A DNA stretch of 20,819 bases from Planctomycetaceae bacterium (GTDB lineage Bacteria > Planctomycetota > Phycisphaerae > SM23-33): NCBI GenBank assembly GCA_021371965.1, contig JAJFVE010000200.1, positions 1 through 20,819 on the forward strand. Direction: 5' to 3'. The position numbers and the translations under genes were made by a program. Each line of letters begins with the position of its first letter. Position 1 is the stretch's first letter. The notes beneath the pieces were generated by a model. The model worked only from the letters and a program-made list of their open reading frames with translations, made no database searches and had not been told where the DNA came from. This document shows, in pieces, positions 1 through 7,240 of this stretch.

Positions 1-336
1 GTAGAGGTCGGCATCGAGAGAGTAGACGTTGAAGTCGCCGCGGACGATCGTGTGCTCGCCCTTGCCGCCCTGGATGCGGAAGCGGTGCTCCTGCTCGCCC
101 TCGAAGCGGTAAGTGAAGCTCAGCGTGCCGTCCTGAAGCGTGACGGCCGGGCGCGTTCCGACGCTTTGATAGCTGGTGCGGTCGATCACCCGCTCGCGCG
201 AGACGGCCATCACTTCCCACTTGTAGTCGACGGGAAACGCCGCGTGCGGATACAGCGGGCGGATGGTGACCATGCATTCAGTGTTGGCGCGGACAACTTT
301 GGGGTGCACGTCAAAGTGGCGGTATTGCGGGTCCAT
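1..336 (-). CDS. 5' part of an unrecognised protein, N-terminal beta-rich domain (gene runs off the window)
   Basis: An open frame of 112 codons runs from an ATG at 336 to the first base of the window without a stop. A GGAG ribosome binding site lies 7-8 bases before the ATG. The visible protein begins MDPQYRHFDVHPKVVRAN and continues with alternating hydrophobic and charged stretches typical of a beta-sandwich, ending NVYSLDADLY. There is no signal peptide. The closing YSLDADLY resembles the join between an N-terminal beta-sandwich and a PHP-type metallohydrolase domain in the CehA/McbA-like family, but this is recall of a short pattern and the diagnostic metal-binding residues would lie outside the window. 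The gene is divergent from the large beta-propeller gene. That it is coding is fairly sure; its function is not known. Confidence 0.7.
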   Translation of the reverse strand, partial: MDPQYRHFDVHPKVVRANTECMVTIRPLYPHAAFPVDYKWEVMAVSRERVIDRTSYQSVGTRPAVTLQDGTLSFTYRFEGEQEHRFRIQGGKGEHTIVRGDFNVYSLDADLY

Positions 337-356
337 GGCGTTCTCCTGTCTCTAAG

Positions 357-378
357 CCCAGCCATCTCAATGGCTGGG
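357..378. repeat. Perfect 9-bp hairpin
   Basis: CCCAGCCAT (357-365) and ATGGCTGGG (370-378) form a perfect stem around a CTCA loop. It lies 20 bases upstream of the minus-strand gene start, so it would be in or near that gene's leader. Confidence 0.75.
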
Positions 379-463
379 TTCTCGCCTTGGGAGCGACCAG
401 TCTGCACGAAATGCGCGCCCACTGCAACAGCCGATATCCTCAGGAGCATGGTGAGATGGGTGC

Positions 464-486
464 CACGCACAACTCCGTTGTGCGTG
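464..486. repeat. Perfect 10-bp hairpin
   Basis: CACGCACAAC (464-473) pairs with GTTGTGCGTG (477-486) around a TCC loop. It has no U-tract on either side, so it is more likely a REP-like palindrome than an intrinsic terminator. Confidence 0.75.
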
Positions 487-508
487 TCCCTGACCGTTCG
501 GGGAGCAT

Positions 509-586
509 GGGCGGGACGCCCGTGCCACACAACAGGGAGCATGGGCGGGACGCCCATGCTACTCACGGGCGGGACGCCCGTGCTAC
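509..586. repeat. Three copies of a 20-base GGGCGGGACGCCC palindromic unit
   Basis: Copies at 509-528, 543-562 and 567-586 share GGGCGGGACGCCC followed by RTGCYAC. Each can form a GGGCG/CGCCC stem with a GGA loop. Translation gives GRDAHAT or GVPPM-like peptides, a pattern I recall from dispersed repeats in planctomycete genomes. Confidence 0.8.
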
Positions 587-624
587 GGGCAAAGATCGTT
601 GACCGTGCCGGCAAGAAGGCGGGT

Positions 625-630
625 TATACT
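625..630 (+). promoter_or_regulatory. Candidate -10 box of the beta-propeller gene
   Basis: TATACT lies 56 bases before the ATG. A TTGACC at 599-604 is 20 bases upstream, longer than the usual 17, so the -35 is uncertain. A transcript starting about 637 would carry the imperfect hairpin at 644-673 in its leader. The same TATACT box occurs before the beta-helix gene at 17107. Confidence 0.35.
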
Positions 631-643
631 CTGGGCAGCTTAT

Positions 644-673
644 GGAACGCGGCGGCCTTGGCTGCCGCACTCC
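644..673. repeat. Imperfect copy of the palindrome also found at 17056-17087
   Basis: The right arm GCTGCCGCACTCC is identical to that of the perfect palindrome after the TspO gene. The left arm has two mismatches and one G-T pair, so this is a decayed or diverged copy. It ends two bases before AAAGGAG, the ribosome binding site of the beta-propeller gene, and so could influence access to it. Confidence 0.6.
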
Positions 674-685
674 AAAGGAGTTCTC

Positions 686-3600
686 ATGCGATCGCGTTTT
701 TATGTTGCGTCATTGGTCTTGATTACCATCACCTTTCCGCTTTCCGCCGCCGATTGGCCGGCGTATCGCGGCGATGTCGGTCACAGCGGTTATACGGCCG
801 ACGTTCTGCCGGCGGGACTGAATCTTCAGTGGACGCACACTTCCGCCGCTCCGGCCCCGGCGTGGCCGGAGCCGGTGCGCGAGCGCCTGATGATGGACTT
901 CGACTATGCCGCCCAGCCCGTCATCGCCGGCGGCGTGATGTACGTCGGCTCCAGCAGCGAGCACACGGTCCGCGCCATCGAGATGGCCGGCGGCAAGACG
1001 CGCTGGACGTTCTACACCGAAGGCCCCGTGCGATTCGCCCCACAGGTCGTCGAGGGCAAGGTCTACGTCGCCAGCGACGACGGCATGGTGTATTGCCTCG
1101 CGGCTACCGACGGCAAGTGCCTCTGGAAAGTCCGCGGTGGTCCGTCGGATCATCGCATCATCGGCAACGAGCAGATGATCGGCCATTGGCCGCTGCGCAG
1201 CGGGCTGGTGGTCGTCGACGGCACGGTGTACTTCACGGCCGGCATGTGGCCGATGGACGGCGTGTGGCTCGTTGCCCTGAAGGCCTCCGACGGAAGCGTG
1301 ATCTCCAGGACGCAGCCCAATGCCGACTTCACGCCGCAGGGGTACATGGCCGCGACGGCGAACAACCTGATCTTCCCGGCTGGTCGCGGGCCGATTTGCA
1401 TGACCGACCGCAACGGCGGATCCTTCAAAGGCATCGGCGCCTTCGCGTGGATCATCGCCGGGACCAACGCAGCCGTGACCGGTCAGGGGCCTGACAAGGG
1501 CAACGAGAATCTGCCCGGCGTGGCCAGCCCGGCGTTTCGGCCGCGCGCGGCTTCAGTGACGATCTGGTCGCCGGACATGTCCAAGGCGATGGGCGCCCAG
1601 CGAGGCAAGACCGTCGCCGCCGTCGCGCCAGACGCCGTCTATGTTGGCGGCGAGGCCGACGTGTCGGCCATGGCCGTGCCCGGCCTGGCGGCCAAGTGGT
1701 CCGCGCCGGTCAAGGATGTCGTGTGCCTGATCGCCTCCGGCAACGCGGTGGTCGCCGGCAGCGACAAGAACGTTACCGTGCTGTCGGCCAAGGACGGCAA
1801 GGTGCTCTGGAGCGCGCCGGTTGATGGCGAGGCCCGCGGCCTGGCCGTGGCCGATGGAAAGCTGATCGTCAGCACCACCGCCGGAAAGATCTACTGCTTC
1901 GGCGCAGGCGGCGCGGGTCAGGTGCAAAAGCCGGCCCTGAGGGAGCCGGCGACGGGCACGGCCGATCCGGTTGCCGGGCAGATCCTCAAAGACTCCAAAC
2001 TGACCGCCGGTTACTGCCTGCTCATCGGCGCCGGCGACGGAAGTCTGGCCGTTGAATTGGCGTATCAGTCCAAGCTCATGATCTATTGCGCAGAACCGGA
2101 TGAAAAGAAGGTCGCCGCCGCTCGTGAGAAGCTCTCGGCCGCAGGCCTGTACGGCACGCGCGTGGCCGTGCATCATGTTCCGGCCGGCGATCTTCCCTAT
2201 GGCGATTACTTCGCCAATCTCGTGGTCGTTCAACAGGGCGGCTTCAAGCCTGCCGCGGTGGGGCGCGTGCTGCGTCCTTACGGCGGAGCGGCGTACGCCT
2301 TGCCGGCCGTGACGGGGCAATGGATCGAGGCTGACCCGCTGACGCGCGGCCCGCTGGCAGGCGGCATCCAGAAGGCCGTCCGCGGCAAGCTGCCCGGCGC
2401 GACCGAGTGGAACCATCAATACGCCGACGCGGGCAACAGCGCCTCCTCCGGCGACGCCAACGTCAAGTGGCCCCTCCAGGTGCTGTGGTTCGGCAAGCCC
2501 GGACCCTCGCGAATCATGAACCGCCATCTGCGCGGCACCGCGCCGGTCACCAGCAACGGCCGCATGTTCATCCTTGGCCAGCACAGCATCATCGCCGCCG
2601 ACGCCTACAACGGCCGCGAGCTCTGGACGCGCGATCTGCCGGCGGTGCAGCGCCGCGTGGTGGACATCTGGGGCGGCAACATGGTGGCCGACGACGACAG
2701 CGTCTACGTCACCACAGGCGATCTGTGCCTGCGTTTCGACGCCGGCACCGGCGCCATCAAGAACACATACCACATCCCCGCCGCTCAACCGGTCTTTCCG
2801 CTTGCGGCTTCGCGAAAGATCGAGCTCGACGGCGGCGCCAGCGTGCAGATCGCCGCTGCCGCCGACGGTCTGGAACTGACGCTCACAGCCCCCGACACGA
2901 AAGTGACCAACGCCCAGCCTGAAAGCCTGCCCGTGCGCGGCGACGCCTGGGAGCTGTTCTTCGACATGCGATCCGCCCAGAAGCGCGACGGGCTCTATGG
3001 AAGTGGCGCCTTCCACCTGATCGTTGTGCCGGCATCGGCGGAAGACCCGAAGCCGCGCGTCGCGTCCGGGCCGCTGGCCAAAGCTCCGGCGGTCACCGCC
3101 ACGGCTTTGCCCGGCACCACGCTCGTCAAGATCGCCTGGAACGACGTGATCAAACTCACGGGCGAGAAGCCGACGGACTTCACCTTCGGCGCCATACTCA
3201 ATTCCAGCGATGACGGCAAGAGCGTCAACAAGCGCACGTACAAGTTTGCCAACACGGCCAGCTACCGCCTGGCCAACGCGCGGGCGCTGATGATCGTCAA
3301 TGGTCAGGCGATCGACCCTGTCACCCGCCACCTCGCGTTGGACAAGGCCGGTCCCGCCGAACAGCTGATCTGGGGCTACATGGCCAGCCAGGGCGACACG
3401 ATCGTCGGCTCGGTGGTGGCCTGGAACGATTCGCCAAAGGCCCTCGCCCACGGCTGGGATTACGCCAGCGAAGGCGACGACTACACCGGCCCGATGGTGG
3501 GGCAGGTGCTGGGGATCATCGGCCTGGCGAAGGAATCCAAGTACATCTTCGGCGTCGACAAGAAGACCGGCGCGGTGAAGTGGGTGTACGCGGCCGCCGA

Positions 3601-4303
3601 CGTCGTGCCGCACAATGGCATTGCCCTGGCGGCCGACAAGGTCTACCTCATCGACCGCGTCAGCGTGCCGGAAGTGGCGGCCGCCAGGAGCCGCCGCGGG
3701 CGACGGCCGCCGCCGCCCAAGCCCACGCCCGAAGCGCCGCTCAAGGGCAAGATCAAGATCCTGAGCCTGGCCGACGGAAAAGAGAAGTCGCAGGTGGATG
3801 ACGGGCTTTCGGACTACCAGCAACTGCGCCTGGGCAAGGGCATCCTGCTGGCCGCCAGCATGACCGGCATGACCGCCTTCGGCGCCGAAGGGGACAGCCT
3901 CAAGAAGCTCTGGAGCGTGGTGGGCAATCAGCCGATGCACCACTGCAGCGCGTTTGTACGCGCTCCAGTTATCACCGGCAAGTGGGTCTACGACGAGCCG
4001 TTCGCCTACGACATTCGCAGCGGGGAGAAACGCTCGACCGGCAGCGAACCGTGGAAGTGGGGCGCAGGCTTCGGCGGCTGCGGAACCGTTTCGGCGTCTG
4101 AGAACATGCTCTTCTACCGCGCGGGCAATCCGGGCCTGGTAGACACGACCAGCACGGCCGACTTCCACAAGTTCGTGGGCGTGCGCCCGGGCTGCTACGT
4201 GAACATGGTAGCCGCCTGCGGACTGCTGCTGATGCCCGAAGCCTCGAGCGGCTGCGGCTGCCCGTACAACTTCCAGACGACCGTGGCGCTGTCGCCGAAA
4301 TAG
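686..4303 (+). CDS. Large secreted PQQ-like beta-propeller protein with methyltransferase-like and CBM9-like insertions
   Basis: The 1205-residue protein starts at an ATG five bases after AAAGGAG. Residues 1-22 form a signal peptide, followed by DWPAYRGDVGHSG, the usual first blade of planctomycete PQQ-binding-like propellers. Repeated blade motifs of the form GxVYxxxxDGxxxALxAxxGxxLW recur through residues 30-420, 620-700 and 880-1160. Two other modules interrupt them. Residues about 435-545 resemble a class I SAM methyltransferase, with the glycine motif IGAGDGSLAVELA (G448-G452) and an acidic residue after strand 2 (CAEPDEKK). Residues about 710-862 resemble a CBM9-like beta-sandwich (GDAWELFFDMR, then VKIAWNDVI). 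An Arg/Pro-rich loop (SRRGRRPPPPKP) follows, and the C-terminus is cysteine-rich (SGCGCPYNF). It is probably periplasmic or surface-exposed; whether it is an enzyme is unknown. A longer open frame upstream (from 599) is rejected because it lacks a ribosome site and would bury the signal peptide. Confidence 0.9.
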   Translation: MRSRFYVASLVLITITFPLSAADWPAYRGDVGHSGYTADVLPAGLNLQWTHTSAAPAPAWPEPVRERLMMDFDYAAQPVIAGGVMYVGSSSEHTVRAIEMAGGKTRWTFYTEGPVRFAPQVVEGKVYVASDDGMVYCLAATDGKCLWKVRGGPSDHRIIGNEQMIGHWPLRSGLVVVDGTVYFTAGMWPMDGVWLVALKASDGSVISRTQPNADFTPQGYMAATANNLIFPAGRGPICMTDRNGGSFKGIGAFAWIIAGTNAAVTGQGPDKGNENLPGVASPAFRPRAASVTIWSPDMSKAMGAQRGKTVAAVAPDAVYVGGEADVSAMAVPGLAAKWSAPVKDVVCLIASGNAVVAGSDKNVTVLSAKDGKVLWSAPVDGEARGLAVADGKLIVSTTAGKIYCFGAGGAGQVQKPALREPATGTADPVAGQILKDSKLTAGYCLLIGAGDGSLAVELAYQSKLMIYCAEPDEKKVAAAREKLSAAGLYGTRVAVHHVPAGDLPYGDYFANLVVVQQGGFKPAAVGRVLRPYGGAAYALPAVTGQWIEADPLTRGPLAGGIQKAVRGKLPGATEWNHQYADAGNSASSGDANVKWPLQVLWFGKPGPSRIMNRHLRGTAPVTSNGRMFILGQHSIIAADAYNGRELWTRDLPAVQRRVVDIWGGNMVADDDSVYVTTGDLCLRFDAGTGAIKNTYHIPAAQPVFPLAASRKIELDGGASVQIAAAADGLELTLTAPDTKVTNAQPESLPVRGDAWELFFDMRSAQKRDGLYGSGAFHLIVVPASAEDPKPRVASGPLAKAPAVTATALPGTTLVKIAWNDVIKLTGEKPTDFTFGAILNSSDDGKSVNKRTYKFANTASYRLANARALMIVNGQAIDPVTRHLALDKAGPAEQLIWGYMASQGDTIVGSVVAWNDSPKALAHGWDYASEGDDYTGPMVGQVLGIIGLAKESKYIFGVDKKTGAVKWVYAAADVVPHNGIALAADKVYLIDRVSVPEVAAARSRRGRRPPPPKPTPEAPLKGKIKILSLADGKEKSQVDDGLSDYQQLRLGKGILLAASMTGMTAFGAEGDSLKKLWSVVGNQPMHHCSAFVRAPVITGKWVYDEPFAYDIRSGEKRSTGSEPWKWGAGFGGCGTVSASENMLFYRAGNPGLVDTTSTADFHKFVGVRPGCYVNMVAACGLLLMPEASSGCGCPYNFQTTVALSPK

Positions 4304-4401
4304 ACGCGCCGAGGGCCCTAGCAGCGTAGGCATGCGGCCGCTGTGCCATGGCGGCGCAGCTATTCAATAGTATAAAAAGCCCCAGATTGCCTCTTTTCTG
4401 A

Positions 4402-4430
4402 TTGACACAAGAAGCGACTTTTGGTACCCT
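4402..4430 (+). promoter_or_regulatory. Sigma70-type promoter of PEP-CTERM gene 1
   Basis: A consensus TTGACA (4402-4407) is followed after 17 bases by TACCCT (4425-4430). The start would be about 4437, giving a leader of roughly 100 bases. The layout closely matches the promoter of gene 2 at 5867-5894. Confidence 0.65.
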
Positions 4431-4540
4431 ATCAATTAGTTAGTTGTCAATAGGAATAGGTGAGTGGAGGCCCGGTCGGCAGCAGAGGAGCAGGCTGGGT
4501 CAGGCAAGAAGGTGCCGTTTTCGTTCGGAAGGAGAGAGCC

Positions 4541-5800
4541 GTGCGTCATTTCACGTGCGTTTTAGCGTTAGGTGCCGTTGTTGGGCTGCTCTGCGGGGCC
4601 GCCCGTGCAGAAGTAACATGGACCACCAACAAGGCCTTCAACAGCACCTTTGAAATCTCCGGAACGGATACTTCCTGGAACGATAGCGGCCGTGCCGGCC
4701 TCAGCGGAACGGCCAACGATTACGCGGGCGACGTGGCCAAAGATATCCTGCCGGGATGGCAATTCGCGGCAGGGACGGCCAGCTATAGTTCCATGTCGAG
4801 CGCTTCGAGGGTCAACGATACCGTGGACTTCGGTACCCACGGTCAGGTTGCCAATATCAGCTTCACGTCGCTTTCAAACAAGAAGGACGCCGGATACATT
4901 TCCTCCGAGGCATTGTCGGGCGTCACGGTCGGTTCCAGCCGATACCTCCTGGACTTCTGGTATCGCACCACCGGAAGCATGTACAAACTGGTCTACGGAT
5001 TCAGCACTGGAACCATCGGCACCTATAGCGACGTGACCAGCAGCATCTGGGGCGACACCGGGAGCAAGTGGGTGGCCCCTGCCGATGTCAACTTCGCCAA
5101 TTCTTCGGGTGTGGGCACCAGCGCGACATGGACCCACGTCAACTTGTACTGGGACAATACAGGCACCCAGACCGAGACATTCGGCCTCAACAGCGCAATA
5201 ACCTCTGCCGGAGGAGCAGGCGAAGGCTACACAAGTCCCGTGGTCGTCAATGGGATCGTATGTTCGGCGATCTACACCAACAATCGCACCATTGGACAGG
5301 CCTTGCGCGTGGGCGTGAGCCCCGTCGGCAGTGGGACCTATTCGGGCAATTTGTACCTCGACAACCTGCAGGTGTTCATGGAAGCCCCGCCCGAGCCCGT
5401 CCTCGGGGCCGATCCGGTATCGGGGACGCTGATCGATTTCGGCTCGGTTAACGTGCTGGAAGCGGGCGAATCGCATTACGTGAAGATCAAGAACGACGGC
5501 CCGGCCGGAAGCGTCCTGGATGTGACCCAGATCGGAATGTACGGCGAAGACCGGGGCTTGTTCTATGCCATCGGAGACGTGCCCGCCCACATCAATGGCG
5601 GCGAGTTTTCGATCTATGAAGTCGTTTTCGGCGGGGCGTACACGCTGGGGCTCAAGACCGCCCAGCTCAAGTTCACCACCGCCAAAGGCGAGGTGATCTA
5701 CGATTTGCAGGTGAATGTCATCCCCGAGCCGGTCACGATGGCGCTGTTCCTGGCGGGCGGGTTGGCCGTACTGCTGCGGAAAAGGCGGACTTCTCGATAA
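4541..5800 (+). CDS. Secreted PEP-CTERM protein 1 with HYDIN/choice-of-anchor-like C-terminal domain
   Basis: The start chosen is the GTG at 4541, preceded by GGAAGGAGAGAGCC; it gives 419 residues and a clean signal peptide (VRHFTCVLALGAVV to ARA, residues 1-23). An earlier in-frame start at 4460 would place 27 residues before the signal. Residues about 24-283 form a jelly-roll-like region ending NLYLDNLQVFM, as in carbohydrate-binding-like modules. Residues about 285-393 (LIDFGSVNVLEAGESHYVKI, MYGEDRGLFYA, GLKTAQLKFTT) resemble an ASPM/SPD-2/HYDIN or choice-of-anchor domain. The last 26 residues are a PEP-CTERM tail: IPEP, a hydrophobic helix, then RKRR. Such tails are known to be processed by exosortases. 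The protein is a paralogue of the next two genes. Its ligand and role are unknown; extracellular matrix or surface attachment is inferred. Confidence 0.88.
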   Translation: MRHFTCVLALGAVVGLLCGAARAEVTWTTNKAFNSTFEISGTDTSWNDSGRAGLSGTANDYAGDVAKDILPGWQFAAGTASYSSMSSASRVNDTVDFGTHGQVANISFTSLSNKKDAGYISSEALSGVTVGSSRYLLDFWYRTTGSMYKLVYGFSTGTIGTYSDVTSSIWGDTGSKWVAPADVNFANSSGVGTSATWTHVNLYWDNTGTQTETFGLNSAITSAGGAGEGYTSPVVVNGIVCSAIYTNNRTIGQALRVGVSPVGSGTYSGNLYLDNLQVFMEAPPEPVLGADPVSGTLIDFGSVNVLEAGESHYVKIKNDGPAGSVLDVTQIGMYGEDRGLFYAIGDVPAHINGGEFSIYEVVFGGAYTLGLKTAQLKFTTAKGEVIYDLQVNVIPEPVTMALFLAGGLAVLLRKRRTSR

Positions 5801-5866
5801 TATCGCCACCGAGGCCCGTCAACCTCGGGAACGAAAAATATATGCCAATCGGACGCTGTTTTTTGC

Positions 5867-5894
5867 TTGACAATTCTTTTATTGGCCGTACACT
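5867..5894 (+). promoter_or_regulatory. Sigma70-type promoter of PEP-CTERM genes 2 and 3
   Basis: TTGACA (5867-5872) is followed after 16 bases by TACACT (5889-5894). A start near 5901 gives a leader of about 190 bases containing two palindromes. Both this leader and that of gene 1 contain GCAGAGGAG (5926-5934 and 4482-4490). Confidence 0.6.
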
Positions 5895-5954
5895 ATTAGC
5901 AGGATAGTGCATTTTGTTCCAGTGAGCAGAGGAGTTCGGCATCAGGAGTTGCCG

Positions 5955-5975
5955 GACCGCTTGAGAGAAGCGGTC
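5955..5975 (+). repeat. Perfect 8-bp hairpin in the leader of PEP-CTERM gene 2
   Basis: GACCGCTT (5955-5962) pairs with AAGCGGTC (5968-5975) around a GAGAG loop. No U-tract follows, so it is not an obvious terminator. It lies between the predicted transcription start and the gene. Confidence 0.65.
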
Positions 5976-6009
5976 ATCCCATTTGGCATTTGACCTCCGG
6001 ATTTCTGGG

Positions 6010-6052
6010 TGGCACGGCCTTTCCAGGCTGTGAATCACAGGCTGGAAAGCCT
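6010..6052. repeat. Imperfect palindromic repeat of the CTTTCCAGGCTGTG type
   Basis: The arms GGCCTTTCCAGGCTGTG and CACAGGCTGGAAAGCC flank a short AAT loop and pair over most of their length. The unit translates as AFPGCESQAGKPAP, which extends the open frame of the downstream gene artificially. I recall similar units as dispersed repeats in planctomycetes. Confidence 0.6.
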
Positions 6053-6091
6053 GCGCCATCGGATATTTCGGATAGGCTTAGGAGAAAGGCG

Positions 6092-7225
6092 ATGCAGCGC
6101 ATCATTTGGCTAGCCATGGGGGCGGCTGCGGTGACGGTGTTTGCATGCGCTCGAACCGATGCGGCAACATGGCTGGACATGGGGTTGGTCAACGGCGATT
6201 TTTCGAGTTCGAGCGGCGCCTACTCGAATATCGGATCCAACTCGCATTACTCGTTTGGTCCTAGTTCCGGCTGGAATGCCGGCGGGTCGACCTACAACAG
6301 CGGATATGTGGCCATCAGCGGCGGCCAAGGGGTCATCTATCATGGCAGCGGCCCTGGCGGCAGCGTGGACCAGAAGCTTCAGGCGGGATATCTCTACAGC
6401 GATCCGCTTTCCGAGACCATCTCCAACGCCACGTATAAGCTGGAGTTTGACTGGACGATCACGGGGGCAAATTACGAAGTGCAGTCGGGGTTCCATACCG
6501 GCACGCCCGGCACCAATGCGACATGGTGCGGCGCACGCTGGAATGGAACGAACTGGCTCACCGACAACAGAAACTTTCCCGGCTCAGGACATGCCGTCCT
6601 GATCTGGGACAACTCCGGGCTTTACAGCGCCGCCAATCCGCTCCCTGTCGATATCTATGGCGCGTACAATATAGCCTATTACGCGAACCAGACGAATATC
6701 GGGCAGGCCTTGTGGGTCGATTTCGGCACTTCCGTCAGGACCAGCTACAGTTCTGGCAGCGTGACAATCGACAATGTGTCGGTGACCAAGTGGGGCGATG
6801 TTCCGGTTCCGGAATTGACGGCCGACCCGGTTAGCGAAACCACGATCGATTTCGGGCAGATCGCCGTGCTTCAGGAGGGCGTTTCGCACTACGTTACTCT
6901 CTCGAACACCGGCACGGATGGCAGCAAGATCGACATAACGCAAATCGCCATGTACGGCGAGGACCGCGGGCTGTTTTATGCCTCCGGCAGCGTGCCCGTC
7001 ACGTTGACCGGCGGCGCGACGGATTCAGTTCAATACGAGATCGGCTTCGGCGGATCGTTCACGCCGGGGCTTAAAACGGCCCAGCTCAAGTTCACTACCT
7101 CCGAAGGCGACGTGATTTACAACCTGCGCGCAATGGTCGGAGATGTCTCCGTCCCCGAGCCGGCCTCGATGGCATTGGTCCTTTTTGGCGCCGTGGGGCT
7201 GCTGATGAGAAGAAGACGCAACTAA
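6092..7225 (+). CDS. Secreted PEP-CTERM protein 2 with HYDIN/choice-of-anchor-like C-terminal domain
   Basis: The start at 6092 follows AGGAGAAAGGCG and gives 377 residues beginning with a signal peptide (MQRIIWLAMGAAAVTVFACA, to about residue 25). The in-frame start at 5990 is rejected because it would translate the palindromic repeat. The mature protein opens TWLDMGLVNGDF, as in many jelly-roll binding modules, and that region ends VTIDNVSVTKW. Residues about 237-349 carry the shared module (TIDFGQIAVLQEGVSHYVTL, MYGEDRGLFYASG, GLKTAQLKFTTSEGDVIY). The tail is VPEPASMALVLFG then RRRR. It lies 15 bases before its paralogue and is probably co-transcribed with it. The C-terminal half is far more like those of genes 1 and 3 than the N-terminal half. 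Function unknown beyond export and probable exosortase sorting. Confidence 0.88.
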   Translation: MQRIIWLAMGAAAVTVFACARTDAATWLDMGLVNGDFSSSSGAYSNIGSNSHYSFGPSSGWNAGGSTYNSGYVAISGGQGVIYHGSGPGGSVDQKLQAGYLYSDPLSETISNATYKLEFDWTITGANYEVQSGFHTGTPGTNATWCGARWNGTNWLTDNRNFPGSGHAVLIWDNSGLYSAANPLPVDIYGAYNIAYYANQTNIGQALWVDFGTSVRTSYSSGSVTIDNVSVTKWGDVPVPELTADPVSETTIDFGQIAVLQEGVSHYVTLSNTGTDGSKIDITQIAMYGEDRGLFYASGSVPVTLTGGATDSVQYEIGFGGSFTPGLKTAQLKFTTSEGDVIYNLRAMVGDVSVPEPASMALVLFGAVGLLMRRRRN

Positions 7226-7240
7226 GCAGGAGATTGTGCG

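Larger units (their letters stand above)
337..685. other. Divergent intergenic region packed with palindromes
   Basis: This 349-base spacer between two divergent genes holds no credible gene. It contains a 9-bp hairpin (357-378), a 10-bp hairpin (464-486), three copies of a 20-base GC-rich palindromic unit (509-586), a TATACT -10-like box (625-630) and an imperfect hairpin (644-673) just before the ribosome binding site of the downstream gene. Open frames through it are low-complexity translations of these repeats. Confidence 0.7.

Noticed and set aside
52..1494. 480-codon plus-strand open frame
   Set aside because: It crosses a minus-strand gene, the palindromic spacer and the start of the beta-propeller gene in another frame; its product is Arg-rich and low-complexity.
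1553..4333. 926-codon minus-strand open frame opposite the beta-propeller gene
   Set aside because: It is an antisense shadow caused by GC-rich codon use; the product is rich in His, Arg, Ala and Gly, with no domain or ribosome site.
5990..6091. Upstream start of PEP-CTERM gene 2
   Set aside because: It would translate a palindromic repeat and place 34 residues before a clear signal peptide; the ATG at 6092 has a good ribosome site.
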